Assembly: GCA_026770025.1 (NCBI GenBank)
Contig: JAMXDE010000006.1
Coordinates: 1 to 64,000 of the forward strand
Length of the DNA: 64,000 nt
Direction: 5' to 3'
Source of the DNA: Craspedostauros australis
Taxonomy: Eukaryota > Bacillariophyta > Bacillariophyceae > Mastogloiales > Achnanthaceae
The notes beneath the pieces were generated by a model. The model was given only the letters and a program-made list of their open reading frames with translations, was not told where the DNA came from and searched no databases. A program made the position numbers and the translations under genes. This document shows, one piece after another, positions 35,125 through 45,193 of the stretch (positions are counted from its first letter, which is position 1; each line of letters opens with the position of its first letter).

Positions 35125-37305
35125 GGCCGACTCGTGCGATGCAGAAGGAAGGAGAAGGTCGGTGGCTTGCTGTGAGGATATGCTTCAGATTAATCTGGAG
35201 TGCCAATGCTCTCCAGAGATAGATAGATAGATAGATAGATAGGGGGGAGAGAGAGAGTATGATATGTGTTGCTATTGCAGCTGGTTCGTTTGGTTCGTTC
35301 AGTTCGTTTCTCGTTGCTCGTGTTTTATGAACAATTCTGGCTTTGCGGAATCCCGACACCATTCGCGCAGTGCGCAATCACGCACAGAGTTCGGCAATGA
35401 GAAAGTCGGTTTGCGCTCTTCTTTTCGTGTTTCTTTTCTTTCCTTTTCTTTTGCGTGCCGCGCACCACGACTTCCTCACCGTAAACCTCGCGCGTCGTCG
35501 AGCTCCTCCTTGCGTGTGGCGAGATGTCTTTTGGCGAGGGGAGCCGCACAGACGCACCAAACGAGAATCTGGTGTTTGTGCTTGTGTCTCCGCGTACCAG
35601 AAGCACGCCACACCATAGTCGTACATGCGTGTCTGCTTGTGGGACTGCTCCGCGTTGTGCTGTTTGTTGTTGTTCCCCCTTGCTCACGGGTCGTACGTCA
35701 CCGCGTGGGACGATCGCTGATGGCTGGACGCGGAGATGACACTTCATGTCATGCGTACGTCCGGGTACACAATCTACATAAACAAGGACATCCGAGCGGA
35801 CGTTCTGATTGGATCGTGTCATGTTTTGCGGGTCACAATGATGTCACGTCAGTCTTCGTTGCGCACGCAGTGGTGATGATTGGGAGTGACACGAAACGTG
35901 ATCAGTGACATGCCAGCGAAACGAACATCACAGATTCGTTGGAACATCTTCGTCGTTCGGTCCCAGCGTTCCTCACAAAACTCTGGACTCGCAAGCGAAA
36001 TGGCGATTTCGTTCTGGCGAACACCGCAGAGGTTGGGGAGCTTTTGGGCCGACAGTAGGACTCGCATGAGCATGATATTGTGTATAATACCATACTCTCG
36101 AGGAGCGTCTTATCTTTCACGATAGGGGAGCATGTACTCTATGACATGCACAGTATGCGGGTGGGTACACTGTGATAGAAGGGACGCGGTGATGCGCTGG
36201 CCTCATGTTGCATTCAATTGCCAGCACTGTGTTCACATCTTGATGGCCGTGCCCACCGCGCTTCCTGTTCGTCCGACGGTATGCGCCGCCATCTATCATG
36301 TCAGGTGTTCTTTGTCTCTATGTCTGACATTCGGAGCAAGCGCCTCGGAGTTAGAGGAGCATGGAGGTGCCTTCGTTTGATTGCAGCCCATGATGTGCAA
36401 TCGCCTCGCCACGCTGCAGATGAACCCGGTAGGGACACCACTGCAATGGCCCGATGCCGTGCTGGTATTGGCCGCTTCAACGTGTAGTACTCTGCTGGAG
36501 ATCAAAAGCTACTATATCCAGCGATGGTACCCAATGTAGCTCGTGGCGGAAGAAGTAGGAGATGCGGTATCGGTTGCTGTGCTCACATGTTTCAGGCAAA
36601 ACAGGCGCAAACATGCTTGTATCTCGCGGTCATCAGCTGTCGCGACGCGCACAGCAGGGGGCGTCTGCACGTGCTAAAATAAATCTGCTCTGTTCTACCT
36701 TCTCGTACCTTGCGCAGCAGTTGAACCACTGGCACACAAGCGGCGGAGCATTCTTGATGACTCCATCTGTTCTCCTCTGGCATCGCAGGTGCGGCGTGCT
36801 CTGCACGATGCAAACATTTGCGGTGTTACTTCCCTTCACAAGCCTACGCTCTGCGGGAAGCCACAGTGAGCGGATGAAGTCTCACAGAAGAAGGCGCATG
36901 AGGGAGGCAGGGTGGCTGGCTGGCTCAACCAGAGCATGGTACGAGGCATCAGAGCGGCGGACGCCACAGACAACTTCACTCCAATAAGTTCAAGTCCAGC
37001 CACCTCCGTACAAGGACAGACTTAAATAGTGCTAGTTAATATGGAGCAATGGGAGCGGCGGTAATAATACTGTATCTGGTGCAGACCCAGACGCAAACGG
37101 ACGAAGATGGTCTTGAAACCAAGACGGTCTTGGAAAACGGACCATCTGCGATCCACCAACGATCCATTCCCCCCATCAGCCATCGCGCATCACCCATCAC
37201 CCATGCATGACGGTCACGGAACTTCCTGACGCCTGATGCATCACTCCAGTGGAAACACAGTCTGGAGCCGACGATCGGCCCATCAAGAGACCATGACAAA
37301 GCACG
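35125..37305. other. 2.2-kb region without a recognised gene
   Basis: Lies between the divergent GLTP-domain (-) and sirtuin (+) genes, so it should hold both promoters. Several ORFs of 70-214 codons exist in overlapping frames on both strands, but none has a recognisable motif or consistent codon use. A (GATA)n microsatellite is at 35,217-35,242. No tRNA or rRNA seen. Confidence 0.55.
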
Positions 37306-38496
37306 ATGTCAACGAGCGTCACAAACAACGAGGACCTCATCCGACAGGCGGCGCTGCATCTGTCGTGCTGCGACTTCCTCATCGTGGCCGCTGGTGCTGG
37401 ATTTTCGGCAGATTCCGGTTTGCCCACCTACGCCGATGTCGCGCTGCATCCTGCGTACAAGAGCCAGGGCGTGGAGTACGGCGATCTCTGTCGGATCAGC
37501 TGCCTGCTGGAACGGCCCTCGTTGTTCTACGGGTTCTGGGGAGCCTGCTTCAACGCCTATCATCGATCGAGGCCCCATGACGGGTACCGGATCATTCGGA
37601 AGTGGTGCAACCGCATCGCGCAGCGTCGAGCGCTTACCTTTGACGACAGCGCCAGTACGGGCGCCAACAGGACAGGAGCGCCGTACTACATCTACACAAG
37701 CAACGTGGATGGGTACTTCCGAAGGGAGGGCTTTGAAGACAATCACATCCACGAGATTCATGGCCGAATCGACGTTTGGTTGAACCTGCCAGGACCCAAC
37801 GCGGAACCGGCTCCTGCATCTCATCCAGCGCGATCATTCACCAAAGGTCATGGAGGTCGTGGTGTTGCCAATGATGCCACTCCCACAAGCGAAGTCAGAA
37901 GCAAAGCCAACAGCAAAACCAATACCAGCAGCTCACCGTCAACCGCGCGCGGAAGCATCCATCTCCAACCGGAGTTTCGGTTTGATGTGGACAATGAGAA
38001 CCAGGAGATACGCTCTGCCGAAGCTGTCGAGGAGCATCTGGGCAGCCTATGTCGACACGATCCAAGCGACGGTACGGTCATGGCGACCCAGCAACGATTC
38101 CGACCGGCGGTCCTGATGTTTGATGATGGCTTTCAGGAGCATGATCGAATTGGGATTCACCTCAGTTCGGACCAGTACCAGGCATGGGAGGCTCGGGTGG
38201 AGGCCGCGATGGAAGGCAATGCCGATCTGAAGTTCGTCGTGCTCGAGCTTGGTTGCGGCACGCGGGTACCCAGCGTGCGCAAGGAGTGCGAGGATGTCGT
38301 GCGCGATACGGGTCAGCGATGCGTCGGGAGTCAGCAGTGCGTCCACATCCGGATCAATCCCCAAGAACACGCAGTCGATCGAACTTCCCAGGATAGGTTC
38401 GAGTCCATCGGCATCTCCATGTCGGCGCTCCAATGCCTCATGGCGATCGACGCTGACATTGAAAGCATGGTGGCTGGGCGCGACGATCGGGGGTAG
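37306..38496 (+). CDS. Sir2-family NAD-dependent deacylase-like protein, bacterial-type subclass
   Basis: 396 aa, single exon. Sirtuins use NAD to remove acyl groups from lysines or ADP-ribosylate proteins. The NAD-binding motif GAGFSADSGLP is at residues 30-40, TSNVDG at 131-136, the catalytic His in HEIHGRID is H152, and RPAVLMFDD (266-274), ELGCGTRVPSVR (314-325) and IRINP (348-352) complete the Rossmann core. The combination SADSGLPTY, TSNVDG and VLMFxD is, from memory, that of a bacterial Sir2 subclass rather than of SIRT1-7. The segment that normally carries the zinc CxxC pairs is instead a low-complexity Ser/Thr/Lys linker (about 165-215) with no CxxC. Structural zinc is therefore probably absent. 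Start: the ATG that places the NAD motif at the usual distance from the N-terminus. It converges on the CDV3-like gene, stops 235 bp apart. Confidence 0.85.
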   Translation: MSTSVTNNEDLIRQAALHLSCCDFLIVAAGAGFSADSGLPTYADVALHPAYKSQGVEYGDLCRISCLLERPSLFYGFWGACFNAYHRSRPHDGYRIIRKWCNRIAQRRALTFDDSASTGANRTGAPYYIYTSNVDGYFRREGFEDNHIHEIHGRIDVWLNLPGPNAEPAPASHPARSFTKGHGGRGVANDATPTSEVRSKANSKTNTSSSPSTARGSIHLQPEFRFDVDNENQEIRSAEAVEEHLGSLCRHDPSDGTVMATQQRFRPAVLMFDDGFQEHDRIGIHLSSDQYQAWEARVEAAMEGNADLKFVVLELGCGTRVPSVRKECEDVVRDTGQRCVGSQQCVHIRINPQEHAVDRTSQDRFESIGISMSALQCLMAIDADIESMVAGRDDRG

Positions 38497-38731
38497 ATGT
38501 CGCGACGGGCAGACAGTATGGCACATGTAACGCTATTCCAGAGGACTCTACTCTCATCCACAGTACCAGTATGGTGTGTCTGTTGTCCTCTCACGCATAT
38601 GAAGAGAGAAAGAGAGATAGGGTGATCAGAGCTGAAGCAAGGGCAGTCTACTTTTAGTGCAAGGTCTACTCGGAGCTTGTTGGATATGGTGCGGCGATAA
38701 TCCTCACACACACAGCGTGGAGGCGCCCGCC

Positions 38732-40449
38732 CTAGGCCTTTGGCTTGAACGTTGACAAGTCCTTTTTCTTTTTCTTCTTCTTTGGCTTGATCGGTGCTAC
38801 TGGCGCCGCGGCAGCCGGTGGCTGCTCTGGATCGGCTGCTGCCTTTGGCTTGTCGGCCTCCTCCTTCTTCGTCTCCGGTTCGGATGGCGCTGCCGCAGTG
38901 GATGCTGCAGCGGTCGAGGCAGGCGTTTTGCTGACTCCGGAATCAGGTGCCGCCGCGTCATCAGTGGTGGGCGGTTTGGAGACCTTCTTGCTGGTGAGGT
39001 TGAGCTTTGGTCTGGAACCCCAGGTGGCGCCGCCGCCCACAGGTGTTTTCTTCGGCGCCTTGTACGCTGGTTGCTGCTGCTTCTGCTCCTCAATGATTTT
39101 GGAAGCTGAAGCGAGATCTGGGAAGAGCTCCTCGCTCTGCGTGTCAAGCTTTTGCGACATCTTGGACGCAAGGCCGAATCTGCTGCTCCCGGAAAGACCT
39201 CCACCACGTGCGTGCGCTGGGAGCCATCGGTTTGGCTTCGCCGCCGCTGAGGCTGTCTGGGCCTGGTCCTTCTTTTCCTTTTCGTCCTTAATCCTTTGCG
39301 CCTCCTTCTCCATTCCCTCCTTCGCCGCAGCAAGCTGCTTCTTGGTTTCCTCGATCCTGAGCTTCTCCGCAATGTCCTCCTCCTCGTCTCTCTTCAAATC
39401 GAGTGACTTCATGTCAAGCAATTCTGCTGTGGTAGCCGGTCCGGCCGCGGCAACTCCGGTCTTCTTCGACATGCTCGCTGCCAATGCTTCATCATCCCAC
39501 TGATCGTGGGTCGCCTTGCGCCCATCCGTGCCGGTTTCGGCCGCCTTGGAGATCACGGCATTGTCGGTTGCTTGCGACGCATCGTTGCTGGACAGTGCTG
39601 GGGCATCACTGTGTATCGTGCGAGGGTGATAGCGAAGGTATTAGTGGAGCGGGCGAGAAGTCATGTCGCAAGACGAACGAGGAGAAGAAATGGAGAGAAG
39701 AACCATGGGTATTGGCAGCATGGATGACGGTTGGATTTTGTGAGGTGTTGGTTGAGCAAGTGTATCATGGAATAGTTGCATTGTATAATATAATGTTATG
39801 TATAGTATTCTGTAATATTGCATGATATGTGATACCACTTTGTCACACTTGCATCGCACTGTAGATGTTCTGCTGTGTTTTGTCAGAGCACACATCCCAT
39901 GGCACTGCGCTGCATTGCGTCGTGACGGGGTCAAGTAGAGTACTCTGCTCTGCTCTAGTCTACTCTCTGGAGAGGATGGAGCAGCACGGAACGATCCGGC
40001 GGACTTGTGCAGAGCAGAGTGCCCAGGAGTGCTCTCTTGCGGATGCTGCTGCGTAAGCTTGCGTTGAAATGGGAAGCCAGTGCGACGGTTCGTTGCGATG
40101 CTGATCGTGCAACCGCGTCAAGCGTTCCATCGAGCATCCTGCCGAACATCCCATCGTCCCGCCTCTGCTCGGCGGTCTGTTTGGAAGAGGTCTGGAGTCC
40201 GCGCGACCGCCAACAATGCGAGCAAGCAGACAACAACACGGCCCATGATGGCGCGGCCACGGGTACTCTCCCAGCCAAGTCAAGTCAAGTCAAGTCAAGC
40301 AATGCAATGTGATATTATGCAGCGCAGCGCAACGCAACTCACACGTGGATAGCGGTGGTGGCACTCGCGAGGTTGATCTTGTTGGCATTGAACTTGAACG
40401 CCTTTTTCTTCTTCTTCTTGTTGGCGAAGAACGCTGCTGTGTCGGCCAT
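38732..40449 (-). CDS. CDV3-like protein, two exons
   Basis: Exon 1 (40343-40449) encodes MADTAAFFANKKKKKKAFKF. Exon 2 (38732-39608) carries the rest, giving about 327 aa. The 734-bp intron is phase 2 with donor GT-GTGAG and acceptor cacag; it contains a (CAAGT)n run near 40,275-40,299. Features shared with CDV3 (carnitine deficiency-associated protein 3) are an N-terminal FFA-x-KKKKK block, a WDDEAL acidic patch, a charged coiled-coil-like stretch (residues about 90-140) and a short ELFPDL motif like the family's FPSL. The C-terminus is Ala/Pro-rich and ends in a lysine cluster (PKKKKKKKDLSTFKPKA). Function of the family is poorly known. Because most of the protein is low complexity, the family call is tentative; the gene structure is better supported than the name. 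Confidence 0.6.
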
Positions 40450-41262
40450 GGTGACGGTTGCGATTGCTGCGGATGCCTCGTGCGGTGAAGTGCAACGACG
40501 TGGAGCAGTCGAGTCGAGCGGATGATGCTCGTGCCGATGCTAGTGTGGTGTGTGTCGTCTCCACGATGCTGCTGGATTGCAGGCACGGTGTCAGGCAGGT
40601 TCCTGTTGCGCGCGCCAGGGTATTAGCATAGCAGTTCTCAGCAGCCCCAACCGCACACCAATGCAACAGCGCTTCTTGGCCTCTTCGTGTTGGATTTACT
40701 GCTTGCGCGGGTTTCGCAACAACGCAGCAACGTGACGACACAACGACAGCACCATGGCGGGCAAGCAACCTCCACACAAACCCATTGTTTTCGCCCTTCC
40801 TTCCGTCGTCCGTGTTTCCAACCCGTTTGCGGCTCGAAACAGGTTCTGGGCCGAATTTGATCGATCGATTCCAACAAGATACCTCACTAAGAGTCGTATC
40901 GGTCGTGCCATCCATCGCAACAACTTCTCATCCAAACAAGATGCGTCAGTGTGCCAACCACCAAAACGAATCTTTCCCTTCTTCGTTGCGCGTTTGTGGC
41001 GCGAGGTGGCCACCAAAAGGGTGACACCTCGCGTGCTCTGCATTCCGACGGTACACACTTTGGACGAACACACGCGGGATGTGATCTGATGTGTCAAGCG
41101 TTGGTCCGAGTACGTGCAGATCGGCAGTAGTCGGTTTGTGAGAACGCGTCTGCGGTGTATCGGAGGCTCCTCTGTGGTACCCCCCTCTCTTGTCGACGTT
41201 GTTGTGTGCTGCGCCAATCCTCACAACTTGCCATCACCCCAACAAGACCAACGAAGCCAATC
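40450..41262. other. Divergent promoter region between CDV3-like and NDK genes
   Basis: 813 bp between two start codons that point away from each other. A plus-strand ORF (40,754-41,089, 111 codons) has no recognisable feature and I do not call it a gene. Confidence 0.55.
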
Positions 41263-43010
41263 ATGAAGTCCTTCCTCGCCCTCGTCATCGCCGTCCTGGT
41301 CGTCTCCGCCCATGCTTTCGCTCCGCAGGCTGGCTTCAGCATCAACCGTCGCGGAATGATGACGATGAATGCTGCCGAGCGCACATACATCATGGTGCGT
41401 TTTCAGTTGCTCTCGCTTTGGAGAGGATTCAGTGAATACCCATGCTCCACATAGAGTATTATACGCGCACTGGATTCCTTTCTGTCCACACGCATGCCTT
41501 CATGGTTGCAACCGAAAGGGCCTGTTGGTGCTATCATGTTCCTGGGGTCCCATCGGCAATGCAACCATCGGCATTCGCACATCATGTGCAACAGCTTCGG
41601 CCCTTTGTAGGATGTCATCCTCGTGTGCTACCTACTCTTGCTAACATGTCGTTTCATGCTGCTCTTCTTTCATACTCTGCGCTTGGTATTCCAATGCCCT
41701 GCTACGCCACGCGTTGAAATGCCGTGCCCAAACAAATCCATCTTTCCCTTGACAGATCAAGCCAGATGGTGTCCAGGTAAGGCTTCCCAACTGTCCGAAT
41801 GAACAGCAATATTCATTGTCAAGTGGTGTTGAGGGGCGATTGCGCAAAATGGTGCATACTACCATACCATACCACACGAGTCACACACATGGACAGTGCA
41901 CGCCGCGTGCCAACAAAGCAAAGGTGATGCCTGCCTCCATCGGTTTCTGGATTAAAACGGAAGAAAAGGCAACGGCGAAGGCACCGTCGTCCAAGCAATC
42001 CCCGGCATGATTCCATTCCCGCACACCTGCTCGCACGGCAGAGTACTGCTATGACACTTCAGTCGATCTTCACAGCGCACCCGATGCCAAGTTGATGTTG
42101 TTGTATTATCAGCAGCAACAATCAACGATGGATCGACACATCCACATCCTTACAGAAAGGCAGAACAGCGGAACAGCAGCACAGCAACATGGCCAGTCTC
42201 ATTGGCCACAATGCAAGATGTCGGCAACGTGACCAGGACATCGCCTTCGACACGCAGTGCGCCAACGAGACCTGCTTGTTGTAGCGCTTGCGACAGCAAT
42301 CGCATTGCATTCGAAAACAAGGAATCTTTTGGTATTCCTGCGCGCCGTCCTGTTCGACTAGTGCAGCGCTTACCTCATTCCACTCCATGTGCATTTCTAA
42401 CGTTATCATCTCTTTCAATCATATCTCGGCGTCTTTGATCGCGCCGAAACCTGAACGCGATGTCTGTTGATTTGCACACCAACTCGTGCTATCATACGAC
42501 GTATTTACACTGCACCATAATCATGTGGAATTGTCGTCACCATGATGGCACTGGCAACCACGTTGATCCAACATCTCCCCGCAACATGAATGGGTGCCGT
42601 AGAGAGGAATCGTTGGCAACATCGTGAGCCGATTCGAACAGAAGGGATACAAGCTCTCCGCCATGAAGACCAAACAAGCAACCGCCGAGCTGTTGGAGGA
42701 GCACTACAAGGACCTCGTCGACAAGCCATTCTTCCCAAAGCTGAAGGATTACATGCTCAGCGGACCGGTCGTGTGCATGGTGTGGGAAGGCAAGGAGGCC
42801 GTCACCACAGGACGCAAGATGCTCGGTGCCACCAACCCACTGGAATCCGCCCCAGGCACCATCCGCGGTGACTTTTGCATCGAAGTCGGGCGCAACATCT
42901 GCCACGGAAGTGACTCCGTCGACAATGCCGAGCGTGAGATCTCCCTCTGGTTCGACGAAAGTGAGGTCCTGGACTGGACTTCCCACTCCGTCGACTGGAT
43001 CTACGAGTAA
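41263..43010 (+). CDS. NDK: Plastid-targeted nucleoside diphosphate kinase, three exons with a 21-nt microexon
   Basis: NDK transfers the gamma phosphate of ATP to other NDPs through a phosphohistidine. Exons are 41263-41394, 41756-41776 and 42603-43010; 186 aa in all. Exon 1 encodes [20 protein letters not shown] and the transit-peptide-like continuation [14 protein letters not shown] hydrophobic signal peptide ending at AFAP is the classic bipartite plastid-targeting signature of diatoms and related algae. The mature enzyme starts at about ERTYIM. Exon 2 encodes only IKPDGVQ, part of the nucleotide-binding signature. Exon 3 gives [16 protein letters not shown] and the active-site NICHGSD followed by AEREISLWF. 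Introns are 361 and 826 bp, both phase 0, with donors GTGCGT and GTAAGG. Length after cleavage (about 150 aa) is normal. Nothing looks damaged. Confidence 0.95.
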
Positions 43011-43338
43011 GCACAGACGCTTGCCTAGATGCCAATCGGGAGGCTTGAGCCATGCCATCCAGCTACTGCATACTGTTCCGCTCTTCGTATTTTAGGAAAT
43101 AGAGCAGAGCAGAGTAGAGTATGTACTCGTAGGCTTGAACACAACACACTCAGTACTGGCAAAACGCAATTGTCTTCTCTATTTTTGCATCGAACTGGAA
43201 CCTGTTGGTGCTGACTGATACTGGCTTGCTCGTACCATGCATATAACAGTAATGAACACCTACTCTTCAGCTCTTGGCCAAGGCCCGGTTCGCCTGTCAA
43301 TTAGAATTGACTATGCATTTCCAAACGCACAGTGCAAA
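43011..43338. other. 3' region of NDK up to the next mobile element
   Basis: Contains the NDK 3' UTR; gagcagagcagagtagagta near 43,100 is a short degenerate repeat. No gene seen. Confidence 0.6.
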
Positions 43339-43504
43339 GTACTTTTAAGAGCCCGATCAGTGAGTCGACCTGCACTTTGTTATGGGACTCAACAACATTT
43401 TTCTTGGATATGCAAACCGACCGCATATTCATAATCCTCATATTCTAAAACCAAATACTGGTACAAATTACCTTTCTGTTAGACCTTATTTTAAGTTTTA
43501 TGGA
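43339..43504 (+). repeat. Left terminal inverted repeat of the 14-kb composite
   Basis: Pairs with the reverse complement of 57204-57369. The stretch cgcatattcataatcctcat and the following 40 bases are identical in both. Confidence 0.88.
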
Positions 43505-45193
43505 CCCATGAAGGTGCAGATTTTTAGACTGCTTTAGGGACTCGGCCTCTTGCGTCCGACTACATCGATCCAACTTAACCCTTTGCTGTTCTTCGTTTCA
43601 GCAAGTTTGTTCCGATTTTGAATTGTTTAGTCTCTTTTTGAGGTGTTCCGATGAGACCATCCCACACCTCCTCCACGATAGCGCTAGTTGTAGAGTTTGG
43701 GGAGAAGCGGCGAGTTCGCGTTTACATCCATTCTACCCTATGTTTGCCTGATCCGTCATCTACGTCACCAGACTGGCTGCTGCGTCATGAACCACCAATC
43801 ATAGCACGATGTGAATCATCCTTGGCTACGTTTCGTCGTAACAGAATGGTTGAGTTGCATTGGTACTCTCGAAGTGTTTTGTGTGATGCTTCTTTCGTAC
43901 ATTTGGTAAGGTTGTGAGTAAATACCGGGGACCCCAAGATGTGAGGCCGGTCGGGAGCGCAAAACTCGACACAACCACATGACAATGGTGCAACACCAAA
44001 AAACTCACAATGGCCGTCCAACGGCAACCCCCGCGCCGCAACAACCAGCGGTCCACCGGCAAATCCAAGCACATCGACATCACCGCCATGCAACCCTTGG
44101 TGGGAGGACGAGCGGAGGCTGCGAGAGCGGTTGATTTGGGGCCGCCGCAGCCCTCCGCGCAAACGTCTCCAAATTGCGGCAGATTGGCTTGTTGGATGCA
44201 GCCTGTGTATTCCATGCACAGGCCACACCAGCACCTGCGAATGGGCAAGGCGCATCCAAGAGGCCATCACCAACGCGCCCACGAAGTCTCAGGCTCGGGG
44301 AGGACCAGGAAGGCATCCGCGCGGAGGAATCGGTGGAGGGCAAGAGTTTTGTTGGTGGGGTCGCGGTGTACCTGGCATGCGTCTTTCTCAGTGAGGGGGC
44401 AGCATCATCGAGCTGCCCAATCACCAAGTCACCCATACAAGGCCCGTGCGGCATCGCCTGAAGATGCATGTCGCGGAGTTCGAGCTGCTGCAATGGTCTG
44501 GAAGAGGCTGTGGCATGGAATGAGTGCAGACTGGTCCGTTTTGGTGGGGCACCCCAAAACACCTGTGCCATCACCAAATGGAGGTGTGCCATCGGGACTA
44601 TCCATGCCCATCCCACTCTGGATGCATCAGCGTGTCGACAGGGAGTGTGGGAGTGCACGAGGGGCGCATGGAGGGGCTGAAAGGGTCATGTGGATGTGAT
44701 ATGGATCCGTATCCACACTGCATCCGGCTTGCAAATCGTTTTTTGACATCGCTCTTTTTCAGTGTATGGACACTTTGGGGTATGCAATGTGGCAGAAACG
44801 TTCTGTCCTTCATGGAGTGGATAGATGGAGAGCATACAGATCCATTGTGATGCGCAGTTTGCCAAAATACAAGCATGATCATGATGATCATGGGTGCTGA
44901 GTGGAGGGCAACATTGCTTGATCGAATTTTTTCCATCCACCACGCAACTGTGTGGTGGACCAACATGACAAAAAAATAATTCCTATATCAATTTAACTTC
45001 AATATTCTGTATAACCGATAGTTAGGTGTATGAATGCAATGTTTAGATTTAATTGTAAACGATGTGTTGTTGAGATATAGCATGATAAGCAGATATTTGG
45101 ATGGTTTTTGGATGCTCTCTAGATTAGTCTACGTATCACGACCCATCGCCCACAAAACTCCACAACTGGCGTTATCGCAGTGATGCACGCCCA
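43505..45193. other. Transposon interior without a recognised gene
   Basis: 1.7 kb between the left inverted repeat and the transposase-like gene. Overlapping ORFs of up to 229 codons on both strands (about 43,785-44,700) lack recognisable motifs. The right third is AT-rich. Probably transposon 3' sequence or decayed cargo. Confidence 0.5.

Noticed and set aside
40754-41089. 111-codon plus-strand ORF between CDV3-like and NDK genes
   Set aside because: No motif, and it lies in the divergent promoter region; probably chance.
43785-44700. Overlapping ORFs of 140-229 codons on both strands inside the transposon
   Set aside because: High GC content leaves several frames open at once; no recognisable domain in any of them.
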